Below, piece after piece: positions 1-5,514 of a DNA stretch of 7,361 nucleotides (its first letter is position 1; each line of letters begins with the position of its first letter). The stretch is taken from positions 1 through 7,361 of the forward strand of contig SXOM01000633.1 of the NCBI GenBank assembly GCA_005776735.1, written 5' to 3'. A program made the translations under genes and the position numbers. The DNA is from Pseudomonadota bacterium (GTDB lineage Bacteria > Myxococcota_A > UBA796 > SXON01). The notes under the pieces were generated by a model that saw only the letters and a program-made list of their open reading frames with translations, was not told the origin of the DNA and did not search any database.

Positions 1-302
1 ACGGGCGCGGCGCGCAGGCACAACCACGCGGTGAGGCCGGCCGCCCCCGCCACGGCGGCGGTGATGCCGGCGGCGCCGGCCGCCCGCCACACCCCGAGCG
101 CCGCGAGCTGGCCCACCCACTCGGTGTTCCACCACGTGCCCGCCTGGAGGAACGAACCCTGCTCGTCGATCCACCATCGGCCCGCGGCGATCACCTGCTC
201 CGCGCCGCGAAGGTGCCACCACAGGTCGGGGTCGTTCACGGGCCGCACACACGCGAGCGCCGCGGCGAGGGGGACCAGCACGAGCGCCACACGACGGGGC
301 AT
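1..302 (-). CDS. Polytopic membrane protein, GT-C glycosyltransferase-like (N-terminal 100 aa, 3' end beyond window)
   Basis: This frame starts with ATG at 302 and stays open to the left edge, so only the first 100 residues are seen. A short basic N-terminus (MPRR) precedes a hydrophobic segment (about residues 5-19). Next comes NDPDLWWHLRGAEQV (23-37), then a Trp-rich stretch ending in WWNTEWVGQL (57-66), and a second Ala/Gly-rich hydrophobic segment (67-96). The order 'DPDLWWHLR ... EW..Q' after the first membrane helix is a pattern I know from large bacterial integral membrane proteins related to GT-C (PMT/ArnT-like) glycosyltransferases, where acidic residues in the first outer loop bind metal or the lipid-linked donor. 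The start lies 11 bases after the stop of the PH-domain gene, suggesting co-transcription. Only a weak AGG sits 10 bases upstream. The catalytic assignment is tentative because most of the protein is missing. Confidence 0.6.
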   Translation of the reverse strand, partial: MPRRVALVLVPLAAALACVRPVNDPDLWWHLRGAEQVIAAGRWWIDEQGSFLQAGTWWNTEWVGQLAALGVWRAAGAAGITAAVAGAAGLTAWLCLRAAP

Positions 303-313
303 CGGCGCGGAGC

Positions 314-1189
314 CTACCACGCCTCCACGGCCGCGCCCGCGTCGCGCAGGGCGGCGGCGAAGGCCGCATCGTCGGCGGGGCTGACGTACACCGCGCGGTC
401 CCCGACCACGAGCCAGCCCTCTTCGAGCGTGGTGGCGGCGCAGTGCACCCAGCGCCCGCACCCGCGGAAGAACCCGAGGTACAGGGCCCCGGGCATGGCC
501 GTGCCGCCGAGGCGGATCGCGCGCGCCAGCCGCGTACGGCGGGCCGTCGCCCCGGCCAGCGTCACCCGCACCGGGGCGAAGTGCGCGGGGACCACGAGCG
601 TGCCCCCGTCGATGCGGTAGCGCATCGGCCGCCACGCCACGCGCGCCAGGACCCCCATCGTGGCCAGGACCACGCCCGCGAGGGCGACGGTGAGGACCCG
701 CTCGCCGCCCTGGCCGGCGCGCGGGAGCGCGCGCTCCTCGGTCCAGGTCTGGCCCGGCGTCGCGAGCGCCGCGAGCATGCCGTCGGCGTCGGTGGGCGCG
801 ATGACCACGAGCGCGTGCGCGAACTCGAGCTCCACCACGGGGTTCTCGCAGGTGGTGGCGAGCTGGGCGTACCGCCCGTCGGCCAGGCGCCACCGCCCCG
901 CGCAGAAGCCGCCCATGGCCGTGCCCGCGACCCGCCACGCCCCCTTCTCGACGGTCGCCCGGCGAGCGCCGGTGAGCTCCGCGCGCGGGTACTCCCCTCC
1001 CCCCATCGAGACCCCCCCGAGCGTCGCGTCGACCACGACCCGCTCGGCCTCGACCCGGTAGCTCAGGTGCGCGGGCGTGAAGAACAACCACAACGGCGCC
1101 ACGAACGCGGGCACCAACAACAGGACGAACACCGCGAGGAGGGCCCAGCGGGCCCACCACTGGCCGGGACGGGCGTCGAAGGTGGACAT
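314..1189 (-). CDS. Membrane protein with two tandem bacterial PH (bPH_5-like) domains
   Basis: The 291-residue protein starts at ATG 1189. The frame is open further upstream, but that part would run into the MBOAT gene and reads as Arg/Pro/Ser-rich noise. A hydrophobic helix (about 15-37) is followed by a first domain (41-143), a second helix (165-186) and a second domain (190-285). The domains align with each other: GTAMGGFCAGRW at 89-100 matches GTAMPGALYLGF at 229-240, followed by ATT at 111-113 and 252-254, then 'VVIAPTDADGMLAAL' against 'VYVSPADDAAFAAAL'. The motif G-x-G-R-F-like followed by 'SP.D...F..AL' is typical of bacterial PH domain family PF10882. Members are often membrane-anchored and of unknown function. 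Basic residues after the second helix (RVAWRPMRYR) suggest a cytoplasmic C-terminus, which would put the first domain outside. No clear Shine-Dalgarno sequence is seen. Confidence 0.8.
   Translation of the reverse strand: MSTFDARPGQWWARWALLAVFVLLLVPAFVAPLWLFFTPAHLSYRVEAERVVVDATLGGVSMGGGEYPRAELTGARRATVEKGAWRVAGTAMGGFCAGRWRLADGRYAQLATTCENPVVELEFAHALVVIAPTDADGMLAALATPGQTWTEERALPRAGQGGERVLTVALAGVVLATMGVLARVAWRPMRYRIDGGTLVVPAHFAPVRVTLAGATARRTRLARAIRLGGTAMPGALYLGFFRGCGRWVHCAATTLEEGWLVVGDRAVYVSPADDAAFAAALRDAGAAVEAW
994..1018 (-). other. Possible G-quadruplex motif / homopolymer-rich patch in the PH gene
   Basis: On the coding strand a run of seven G (1018-1012), the spacer TCTCGAT, six G (1004-999), one A, and four G (997-994) follow each other. 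This fits the pattern of four G3+ tracts separated by loops of 1-7 bases. It encodes residues 58-65 (GGVSMGGG) near the start of the first PH domain. It could fold in mRNA or in the non-template strand, or act as a slippage site. In DNA this GC-rich such motifs also arise by chance. Confidence 0.4.
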
Positions 1190-1274
1190 GACGCCCGAGA
1201 AGCTAAGCACCGCGACCGGTGCGCGCCGCCCGCCGGACCCCGCCCGACGAGCGGACGGTCGCGGGGCGGCGCCC
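1190..1274. other. 85-base intergenic gap with a 9-bp inverted repeat
   Basis: This is the longest non-coding gap in the window. It holds a perfect inverted repeat, CCGCGACCG at 1210-1218 and CGGTCGCGG at 1256-1264, with a 37-base GC-rich loop. No T-run follows on either strand, so it is not a standard intrinsic terminator. It could be an attenuator-like structure, an operator, or chance. No convincing -35/-10 pair was found ahead of the PH gene, although TTAGCT (1207-1202 on the minus strand) is the only AT-rich spot. Confidence 0.3.
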
Positions 1275-2690
1275 TCAGAAGTTGAAGTAGATGAACGGGG
1301 CGTCGGCCTGCTTGATCGCCACACATCCGAAGTAGCCGAGGCCGACCGCGAGGCCCTGCACGAACATCGGGCGCGGCCACGGGACCTCGAACTTCGGCAT
1401 GAAGTAGGCCGAGAAGTGGATCGCCACCGCCGCCGCCGTCGCCGCGACGTGCAGCGACGAGATCGGCAACGACGCCGCGCCGGCCCGGAAGGAGAACATC
1501 CCCTGGAGGTACGCCAGGCTCTCGCCGAGGGTCGGGGCGCGGAAGAACACCCACGCCACCAGGACGGTCGACATCGTCAACGCCCAACCGGCGAAGTTGC
1601 CGGGCGGGCTGGCCCAGAACGTACGTTGGGACTCCGTCTCCCAGCGTTCGCGGTACAGGTAGGCGATCGCCTGGCCAAAACCGTGGATCGCGCCCCAGAC
1701 GACGAAGGTCCAGTTGGCGCCGTGCCAGAAGCCGCCGATGAGCATCGTGGCCGACAACGCGAACAACGTGCGACCGAGGCCGTGCCGGCTGCCCCCGAGC
1801 GGGATGTAGAGGTAATCCCGTAGGAATCGACTGAGGGAGATGTGCCAACGTCTCCAGAATTCCTGAAGAGATCGACTGATGTAGGGGCTGTCGAAGTTGT
1901 CGGGGAAGTGGATGCCGAACATTCGCGCCAGGCCGACGGCCATCTGCGAGTAGCCGGAGAAGTCGAAGTAGATCTGGAAGGCGTAGGCGAACAGACCGAT
2001 GACGAGCTCGATGCTGCCGTACCGATCGGGGCTGCCGAACGTCGCGTCGGCGAGCACCGCGAAGGTGTCGGCGAAGACCACCTTCCGGGCGAAGCCGAGC
2101 ACGAAGTCCTTGGCGCCGGCCACGACGTCGTCGAGCGCAGGGGGGGCGCGCAGGCGATCGAGCTGGGGGAGGATCTCCGCGGCGCGGACGATGGGCCCGC
2201 TCACGAGGTGCGGAAAGAACAGGATGAACGTTGCGAGCTTCGGCAGGTCGCGCGTCGGAAGGAGCAGGCCCCGGTACACGTCGACGGTGTAGGAGATGGC
2301 CTGGAAGACATAGAAGCTGATGCCGAGGGGCAGGATGAGGTCGGGCACGGGGACGTGCCAGGAGGTGCCGAGGAGCGCCAGTCCCTCGTTGGTGCTGCGC
2401 GCGGCGAAGCCGGCGTACTTGAACACGCCGAGCATCCCGAGGTTCATCGTCACGCTCGCGGTGACCATCCAGAACCGGCCGCGCGGCGACGCCGAGCGGT
2501 GGATGGCGAGCGCCAGGAAGTAGTCCGCGACGATGTTCGCCGCGAGCAAGCCCATGAACGGCAGGCTCCAGCTCGCGTAGAACCACACGCAGAAGCCGAG
2601 CACCACCGTGGCGCGGAGCGGGCCGCTCACGGCCGCGGCGACGAGCACCAGGACGAGGAATACGAAGAACTCGTCGCTGATGAACAGCAC
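1275..2690 (-). CDS. MBOAT family membrane-bound O-acyltransferase (AlgI-like)
   Basis: This 471-residue polytopic protein has the family's usual length and ends. It starts MLFISDEFFVFLVLVL and finishes FIYFNF, which supports the GTG start at 2690. Family landmarks in order: WFYASW (36-41), the 'PLGISFYVFQAISYTVDVYRG' region (121-141), FFPHLVSGPI (158-167), YFDFSGYSQMAVGLARMFGI (241-260), the FWRRWHISL motif with His283, DYLYIPLGGSRHG (292-304), and HGANW with the invariant His323, the probable catalytic residue. Such enzymes carry an acyl group across or onto the envelope, as AlgI does for alginate acetylation. The start codon follows the cmk stop with no gap, so translation is probably coupled. 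AlgI-type enzymes usually have an SGNH/AlgJ/AlgX or DltD-like partner; none is visible here, so the acceptor is unknown. Residues 272-292 use unusually AT-rich codons. Confidence 0.95.
   Translation of the reverse strand: MLFISDEFFVFLVLVLVAAAVSGPLRATVVLGFCVWFYASWSLPFMGLLAANIVADYFLALAIHRSASPRGRFWMVTASVTMNLGMLGVFKYAGFAARSTNEGLALLGTSWHVPVPDLILPLGISFYVFQAISYTVDVYRGLLLPTRDLPKLATFILFFPHLVSGPIVRAAEILPQLDRLRAPPALDDVVAGAKDFVLGFARKVVFADTFAVLADATFGSPDRYGSIELVIGLFAYAFQIYFDFSGYSQMAVGLARMFGIHFPDNFDSPYISRSLQEFWRRWHISLSRFLRDYLYIPLGGSRHGLGRTLFALSATMLIGGFWHGANWTFVVWGAIHGFGQAIAYLYRERWETESQRTFWASPPGNFAGWALTMSTVLVAWVFFRAPTLGESLAYLQGMFSFRAGAASLPISSLHVAATAAAVAIHFSAYFMPKFEVPWPRPMFVQGLAVGLGYFGCVAIKQADAPFIYFNF
1826..1879. 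repeat. 9-bp direct repeat ATCGACTGA within the MBOAT gene
   Basis: ATCGACTGA occurs at 1826-1834 and again at 1871-1879, exactly 45 bases apart start to start. Both copies lie in the AT-richer island of the MBOAT gene and encode the Ser-Arg pairs 272-273 and 287-288 with the same AGT CGA codons. The repeat may reflect local protein similarity (ISRSL and LSRFL) rather than a binding site, but identical rare codons in both copies are unusual in this GC-rich context. Confidence 0.35.
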
Positions 2691-3353
2691 TCAGCCGCCG
2701 CGGCGCTGGTGGGCCAGGGCGACGATGCGCGCCACCACCTCGTCGATGCCGAGGCCCGTGCTGTCGATGCGCACCGCGTCGTCGGCACATCGCAGCGGCG
2801 CAGTGGCCCGACCTGCGTCCTGCGCGTCGCGGGCGACGAGCTCTTCGCGCACGGTGGCGAAGTCCTGCTCCGGGTGCTGCAACCACCGGCGGCGCGCTCG
2901 CTCGTCGGCCGACGCGTCGAGGTACACCTTGAGCTCGGCGTCGGGCAGGATCACCGTCCCGATGTCCCGCCCGTCCATCACCACGCCGCCCCCGGCGCCG
3001 AGCGCCCGCTGCAGCCCGAGGAGCGCGCCCCGCACCCCCGGGTGGACCGCGACCGCCGACGCCGCGAGGCCCACCGCCTCGGCCCGGATCGCGTCGGTGA
3101 CATCGACCCCATCGGCCTCGACGCGCAAGGCGCCGTCGCGGAACGCGAAGTGGAACCGGAGCCCGCGGGCGACCGCCGTGGCGCCGGCTTCGTCCCGCAC
3201 GTCGACCCCGTCGCGCAGGCAGTAGAGGCCGACCGTGCGGTACATCGCCCCGGTGTCGACGAACTGGTAGCCGAGCGCGGTGGCGACGCGGCGCGCCACG
3301 GTGCCCTTGCCCGAGCTGCCCGGCCCGTCCACGGCGATGGTGATCTCACCCAC
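2691..3353 (-). CDS. cmk: (d)CMP kinase (cytidylate kinase)
   Basis: Cytosolic enzyme that phosphorylates CMP and dCMP with ATP, feeding CTP and dCTP pools. The 220-residue length is typical. Visible motifs: P-loop GPGSSGKGT (10-18), DTGAMYR (33-39) of the CMP-binding part, the central CMP-binding insert with DVTDAIRAEAVG (84-95) and SAVAVHPGVR (99-108), MDGRDIGTVILPDAELKVYL (126-145), and near the C-terminus the RDAQDAGRATAPL segment with the lid arginines, followed by DDAVRIDSTGL. The start is GTG at 3353, and AAGG lies seven bases before it. Its TGA abuts the GTG start of the MBOAT gene. In many bacteria cmk sits beside aroA or rpsA; here it lies between a secreted protein and an acyltransferase. 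No anomaly is seen in the active-site motifs. Confidence 0.97.
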   Translation of the reverse strand: MGEITIAVDGPGSSGKGTVARRVATALGYQFVDTGAMYRTVGLYCLRDGVDVRDEAGATAVARGLRFHFAFRDGALRVEADGVDVTDAIRAEAVGLAASAVAVHPGVRGALLGLQRALGAGGGVVMDGRDIGTVILPDAELKVYLDASADERARRRWLQHPEQDFATVREELVARDAQDAGRATAPLRCADDAVRIDSTGLGIDEVVARIVALAHQRRGG

Positions 3354-3360
3354 GCCCGCG

Positions 3361-3364
3361 CCTT
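3361..3364 (-). promoter_or_regulatory. Ribosome binding site of cmk
   Basis: On the minus strand AAGG (within GTAAGG) lies seven bases before the GTG at 3353. It is the clearest correctly spaced Shine-Dalgarno match on the minus strand in this window and supports the GTG start, since no ATG occurs before the P-loop. Confidence 0.6.
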
Positions 3365-3397
3365 ACCGCGGTCGCCGGGGGCCGGCCACGCGCACGT

Positions 3398-4057
3398 TCA
3401 CCGCGGGGGCGGGCCCGCCTCGAGTGTGCGCGCACCCGTGAACTTCTGGCGTACATCCTCCACCAATGGCGTACCCTTCTCCACGACGCGCAGGTGGGCC
3501 ACCCAGTCCTCGGTCACCCGCTCGCGCGTGTAGCCTTCGTCGTCGAAGGTGGACGTGCGCACGTCGAGGACCCGGTTCTCGAGCAGGAACTTCGGGCTGT
3601 CCAGGCGGTAGACGAGCGCTTCGGCGCGGGTGCCGTCGTCGGAGCGGGCGGCCGTGGTGACCACCAGCCGCCCCTGGTCGATGCGCGCGGACAACGACGC
3701 ATCCCCCCAGTCGGCGACGGCCACGCGCATCCACGCGGTGCCGAAGGCCTCCAGCACCACGATCACGCGCGTCCAATCTTCGCCTTCGCACTCGACGCAG
3801 CCCGGCCGCGCCACCTTCCCGACCTTGTCGGCCGGCTCGAGCACCAGCACCCGGTCGGCCACCCCGTCGCCGGTGAGATCGCCCTCGGCCGCGCCCGCGG
3901 GCCACACCTCGACGCCGAGCGCGCTGGCACCGCTGTCCCCGGCCAGGGCCCAGCCTGCGGGGACGAACGCCTCGGGCCGCGGGGCGGTCATCGGGACCGC
4001 GGTGGACGGAAAAGCGGGGCCGGGACCGGCGTGGGCGCACAGGACGAGGACGAGCAT
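3398..4057 (-). CDS. Secreted protein of unknown function with a calcium-loop-like GDLTGDGVAD motif
   Basis: The protein has 219 residues from ATG 4057. A GTG one codon earlier (4060) is also possible and is nearer to the GAGG at 4074-4071. The N-terminus MLVLVLCAHAG looks like a short signal peptide without a basic n-region, with possible cleavage after AHA. The order 'FVPAGW' (about 31-36), then EGDLTGDGVADRVLVLE (58-74), resembles a known but uncharacterised class of exported proteins with an FG-GAP/EF-hand-like Asp loop (D-x-x-x-D-x-x-x-D). Downstream, CVEC (87-90) may form a disulfide or bind metal. The C-terminal half (LENRVLDVRTSTFDDEGYTRE and beyond) matches the tail of the same class. 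The TGATG overlap with the radical SAM gene means coupled translation. No enzyme motif is recognised, and a single Asp loop is not enough for a beta-propeller. Confidence 0.75.
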   Translation of the reverse strand: MLVLVLCAHAGPGPAFPSTAVPMTAPRPEAFVPAGWALAGDSGASALGVEVWPAGAAEGDLTGDGVADRVLVLEPADKVGKVARPGCVECEGEDWTRVIVVLEAFGTAWMRVAVADWGDASLSARIDQGRLVVTTAARSDDGTRAEALVYRLDSPKFLLENRVLDVRTSTFDDEGYTRERVTEDWVAHLRVVEKGTPLVEDVRQKFTGARTLEAGPPPR

Positions 4058-4944
4058 CACACCGAAGATACCTCAGCGGCGTACGCCGCCACCACTCCGC
4101 CACACGCCCGAGCCGCCGGACATGCGTCGCACCCGGGGCCGAACACCCGCGCCTGGCTGCGGAAGTAGAGCTCGGCCACCAGCGGCGGGGGTTCGTCTAC
4201 CGTCGGGAGGCAACGCGGAACGCCGATGCCCAGGGGGCGGCAGTGGAGCGGCACGGCCGCCACCGCGGCGGCCGCGGCGGCGAAGCGCGGCGCTTCGGCC
4301 GCGAAGTCGAACCGACCCTTGTCGCGCAGGAGCGCCACGCCGAGTCGGGTCCCCCACCGGCGTTGCACGAGGTCGGCGAGCGCGCCGAGCTGCCCGAGCG
4401 TGCGCCGCAACAGCAGCGTGTGCACGCGCACCGCGATGCCTGCGTGGTGCGCGGCGTCCAACCCGCGGACCACGGCGGCGAACGCCGCGGAGCCGACCAC
4501 CCCGTCGTGGGTGTGGGCGTCGGCCCCGTAGAGCGGGACCACCACCTCGGCCACCCCGTGCCGCGCCCAGTCGGCCGCCCGCGTCGCCAACGCCGCGCCG
4601 TTGGTCATCAAGTCGACGCGCAGAAAACCGGCCGACCGCGCCGCAGCGAGGAGCCGCTCGAACTCCCGGTGCAGGGTGGGCTCGTTGCCGCCCACCAGCA
4701 GGCGGTGGACCCCGGCGGGGCGGGCGGCGAGCTGCGCGTCGGCGCGGGCGGCCGAGGTGACCTCCGCCGCCGGGACCTCGATGGTACCGGGCCCGGCGCA
4801 GAAGAAACATCGTAACGCACATGCGTTGTGCAACGCGAGGAGCGTGGCGGGCGGGTACCCGCGGGCCGCGAGCCACCGCGCCTGGGTCGCGGGATCGCCC
4901 CCGAGGAAGGGGTAGATGTCGGGGTCTTCGTGGGAGGCCGCCAC
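4057..4944 (-). CDS. Radical SAM protein with C-terminal cysteine cluster (SPASM-like)
   Basis: The 295-residue protein carries the radical SAM signature C42-ALR-C46-FF-C49, which binds the [4Fe-4S] cluster that cleaves S-adenosylmethionine. GGNEPTLH (85-92) follows as the SAM-binding GGE-like motif, then LMTNG (112-116), then PLYGADAHTHDGVVG with typical barrel features. The C-terminus has Cys235, Cys245 and C272-x2-C275-x5-C281-GG, resembling the auxiliary-cluster region of SPASM/twitch proteins, though shorter than a full SPASM domain. Families with this layout modify peptides, proteins or small molecules; the substrate here is unknown. It starts at GTG 4944 without a clear ribosome binding site, 22 bases from the start of a divergent hydroxylase gene, and its TGA overlaps the ATG of a secreted protein. 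The first cysteine motif is encoded with rare codons (GCA TGT GCG TTA CGA TGT). Confidence 0.9.
   Translation of the reverse strand: MAASHEDPDIYPFLGGDPATQARWLAARGYPPATLLALHNACALRCFFCAGPGTIEVPAAEVTSAARADAQLAARPAGVHRLLVGGNEPTLHREFERLLAAARSAGFLRVDLMTNGAALATRAADWARHGVAEVVVPLYGADAHTHDGVVGSAAFAAVVRGLDAAHHAGIAVRVHTLLLRRTLGQLGALADLVQRRWGTRLGVALLRDKGRFDFAAEAPRFAAAAAAVAAVPLHCRPLGIGVPRCLPTVDEPPPLVAELYFRSQARVFGPGCDACPAARACGGVVAAYAAEVSSV
4823..4836. promoter_or_regulatory. 14-bp dyad GCGTTG-TG-CAACGC (possible operator)
   Basis: GCGTTG (4823-4828) and CAACGC (4831-4836) form a perfect inverted repeat around TG. It lies in an AT-richer patch inside the radical SAM gene, about 130 bases upstream of the divergent plus-strand gene, where a regulator of that gene could bind. 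It also encodes part of the cysteine motif region (residues 37-41), so coding constraint or chance are alternatives. Confidence 0.25.
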
Positions 4945-4950
4945 GGCACC

Positions 4951-4960
4951 GGGTTATCCC
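4951..4960. promoter_or_regulatory. Possible shared bidirectional -10 element, GGGTTATCCC
   Basis: The gap between the two divergent start codons (4945-4966) is 22 bases. The only AT-rich core in it, GGGTTATCCC, sits exactly in the centre with six bases on each side. Read on the plus strand it gives GTTATC and on the minus strand GATAAC, each a fair -10-like hexamer about eight bases before a start codon. Transcripts from it would be leaderless or nearly so, which agrees with the lack of a Shine-Dalgarno sequence for either start. No -35 match is seen. Confidence 0.35.
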
Positions 4961-4966
4961 GCCCCC

Positions 4967-5506
4967 ATGCTCCGCCCCGAAGACATCGACGCGGTCGTGG
5001 CGATGGAGGCGGCCGCCCCGGCGGTCCTCGCCGAGCTGGCGGCCCTGCCTCCGACCGCGTGGACGCCGATGGCCGCGCAGTCGATGTACGAGGGTCGGTG
5101 GGAGGCGTGTTTGTTGTCGGTGGGTCCGTGGGGCCACGAGTTCCCGGGGGTTGACCTGGAGGCCAACCGGCGCGGGCTGCCGAGCGCCACGGCGCTGCTC
5201 ACCCGCTTCCCCCAGATCGGGGTTTTCGGCGTCCTGCGCCTGGCGCCGGGGGCCCGCCTGTTGCCGCACCGCGACCACCGGGCCGACGACGAGGTGCGGG
5301 TGCACGTGCCGCTCCAGGTGCCGCCCGAGGAGGCCGCGGAGTTCACGGTCGGCCGCGCCCGCCTGCTCGACATCCGGCAGCTCCACCACGCCCAGAACCG
5401 CGGCAGCATCGAGCGGATCACCCTGGTGGCCGACGTCGCCCTGGGCCGGCCGCTGCTCGACGGCGAGGTCGCCTCGTGGAACCCGCCCGCGCCGGCGGCG
5501 GATTAG
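4967..5506 (+). CDS. Aspartyl/asparaginyl beta-hydroxylase-like 2-oxoglutarate oxygenase
   Basis: The 179-residue protein has the core of the Asp/Asn beta-hydroxylase family (PF05118). VFGVLRLAPGARLLPHRD (86-103) contains the first iron ligand His101 with Asp103 two residues on. EVRVHVPLQVP (109-119) follows. LDIRQLHHAQNRGSIERITLVADV (134-157) holds the distal His141 in the H-x-x-N pattern and Arg150, the expected 2-oxoglutarate anchor. The family uses Fe(II), O2 and 2-oxoglutarate to hydroxylate side chains or lipids. This protein is short and near the bare catalytic domain; the substrate is unknown. Start: ATG 4967 is preferred because the sequence after it looks structured and it does not overlap the divergent gene. 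An in-frame ATG at 4916 has a strong GAGGAAGGGG upstream but would overlap the radical SAM gene by 29 bases. The next gene begins eight bases downstream. Confidence 0.87.
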   Translation: MLRPEDIDAVVAMEAAAPAVLAELAALPPTAWTPMAAQSMYEGRWEACLLSVGPWGHEFPGVDLEANRRGLPSATALLTRFPQIGVFGVLRLAPGARLLPHRDHRADDEVRVHVPLQVPPEEAAEFTVGRARLLDIRQLHHAQNRGSIERITLVADVALGRPLLDGEVASWNPPAPAAD

Positions 5507-5514
5507 CGGCCCGC

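Noticed and set aside
1830..1850. TGGCAC on the minus strand inside the MBOAT low-GC island, resembling the -24 half of a sigma-54 promoter
   Set aside because: The expected GC-containing -12 element at the right distance is absent, and the bases encode the conserved Trp-His pair.
1063..2886. Roughly 600-codon minus-strand open frame in another frame across cmk, MBOAT and the PH gene
   Set aside because: Arg/Pro-rich shadow of three real genes; no motif.
3354..3397. Hairpin GCCGG-GGG-CCGGC (3374-3386) between the secreted-protein gene and cmk, as a terminator
   Set aside because: Only a 5-bp stem in very GC-rich sequence and no T-run; cmk follows immediately, so termination here is unlikely.
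1842..3533. Long antisense open frame (about 560 codons) on the plus strand across the MBOAT, cmk and secreted-protein genes
   Set aside because: Its product is a monotonous Arg/Glu/His/Val mix with no recognisable domain, and it lies opposite two confidently identified genes. Long antisense frames are expected at this GC content.
3398..4057. Secreted protein as an FG-GAP beta-propeller or a lipoprotein
   Set aside because: Only one GDLTGDGVAD loop is present, too few for a propeller, and Cys8 is preceded by Leu rather than the small residue a lipobox needs.
5476..5514. Upstream start for the DUF493 gene at 5476
   Set aside because: It would overlap the hydroxylase gene by 31 bases and add an Ala/Gly/Arg tail not typical of the family.
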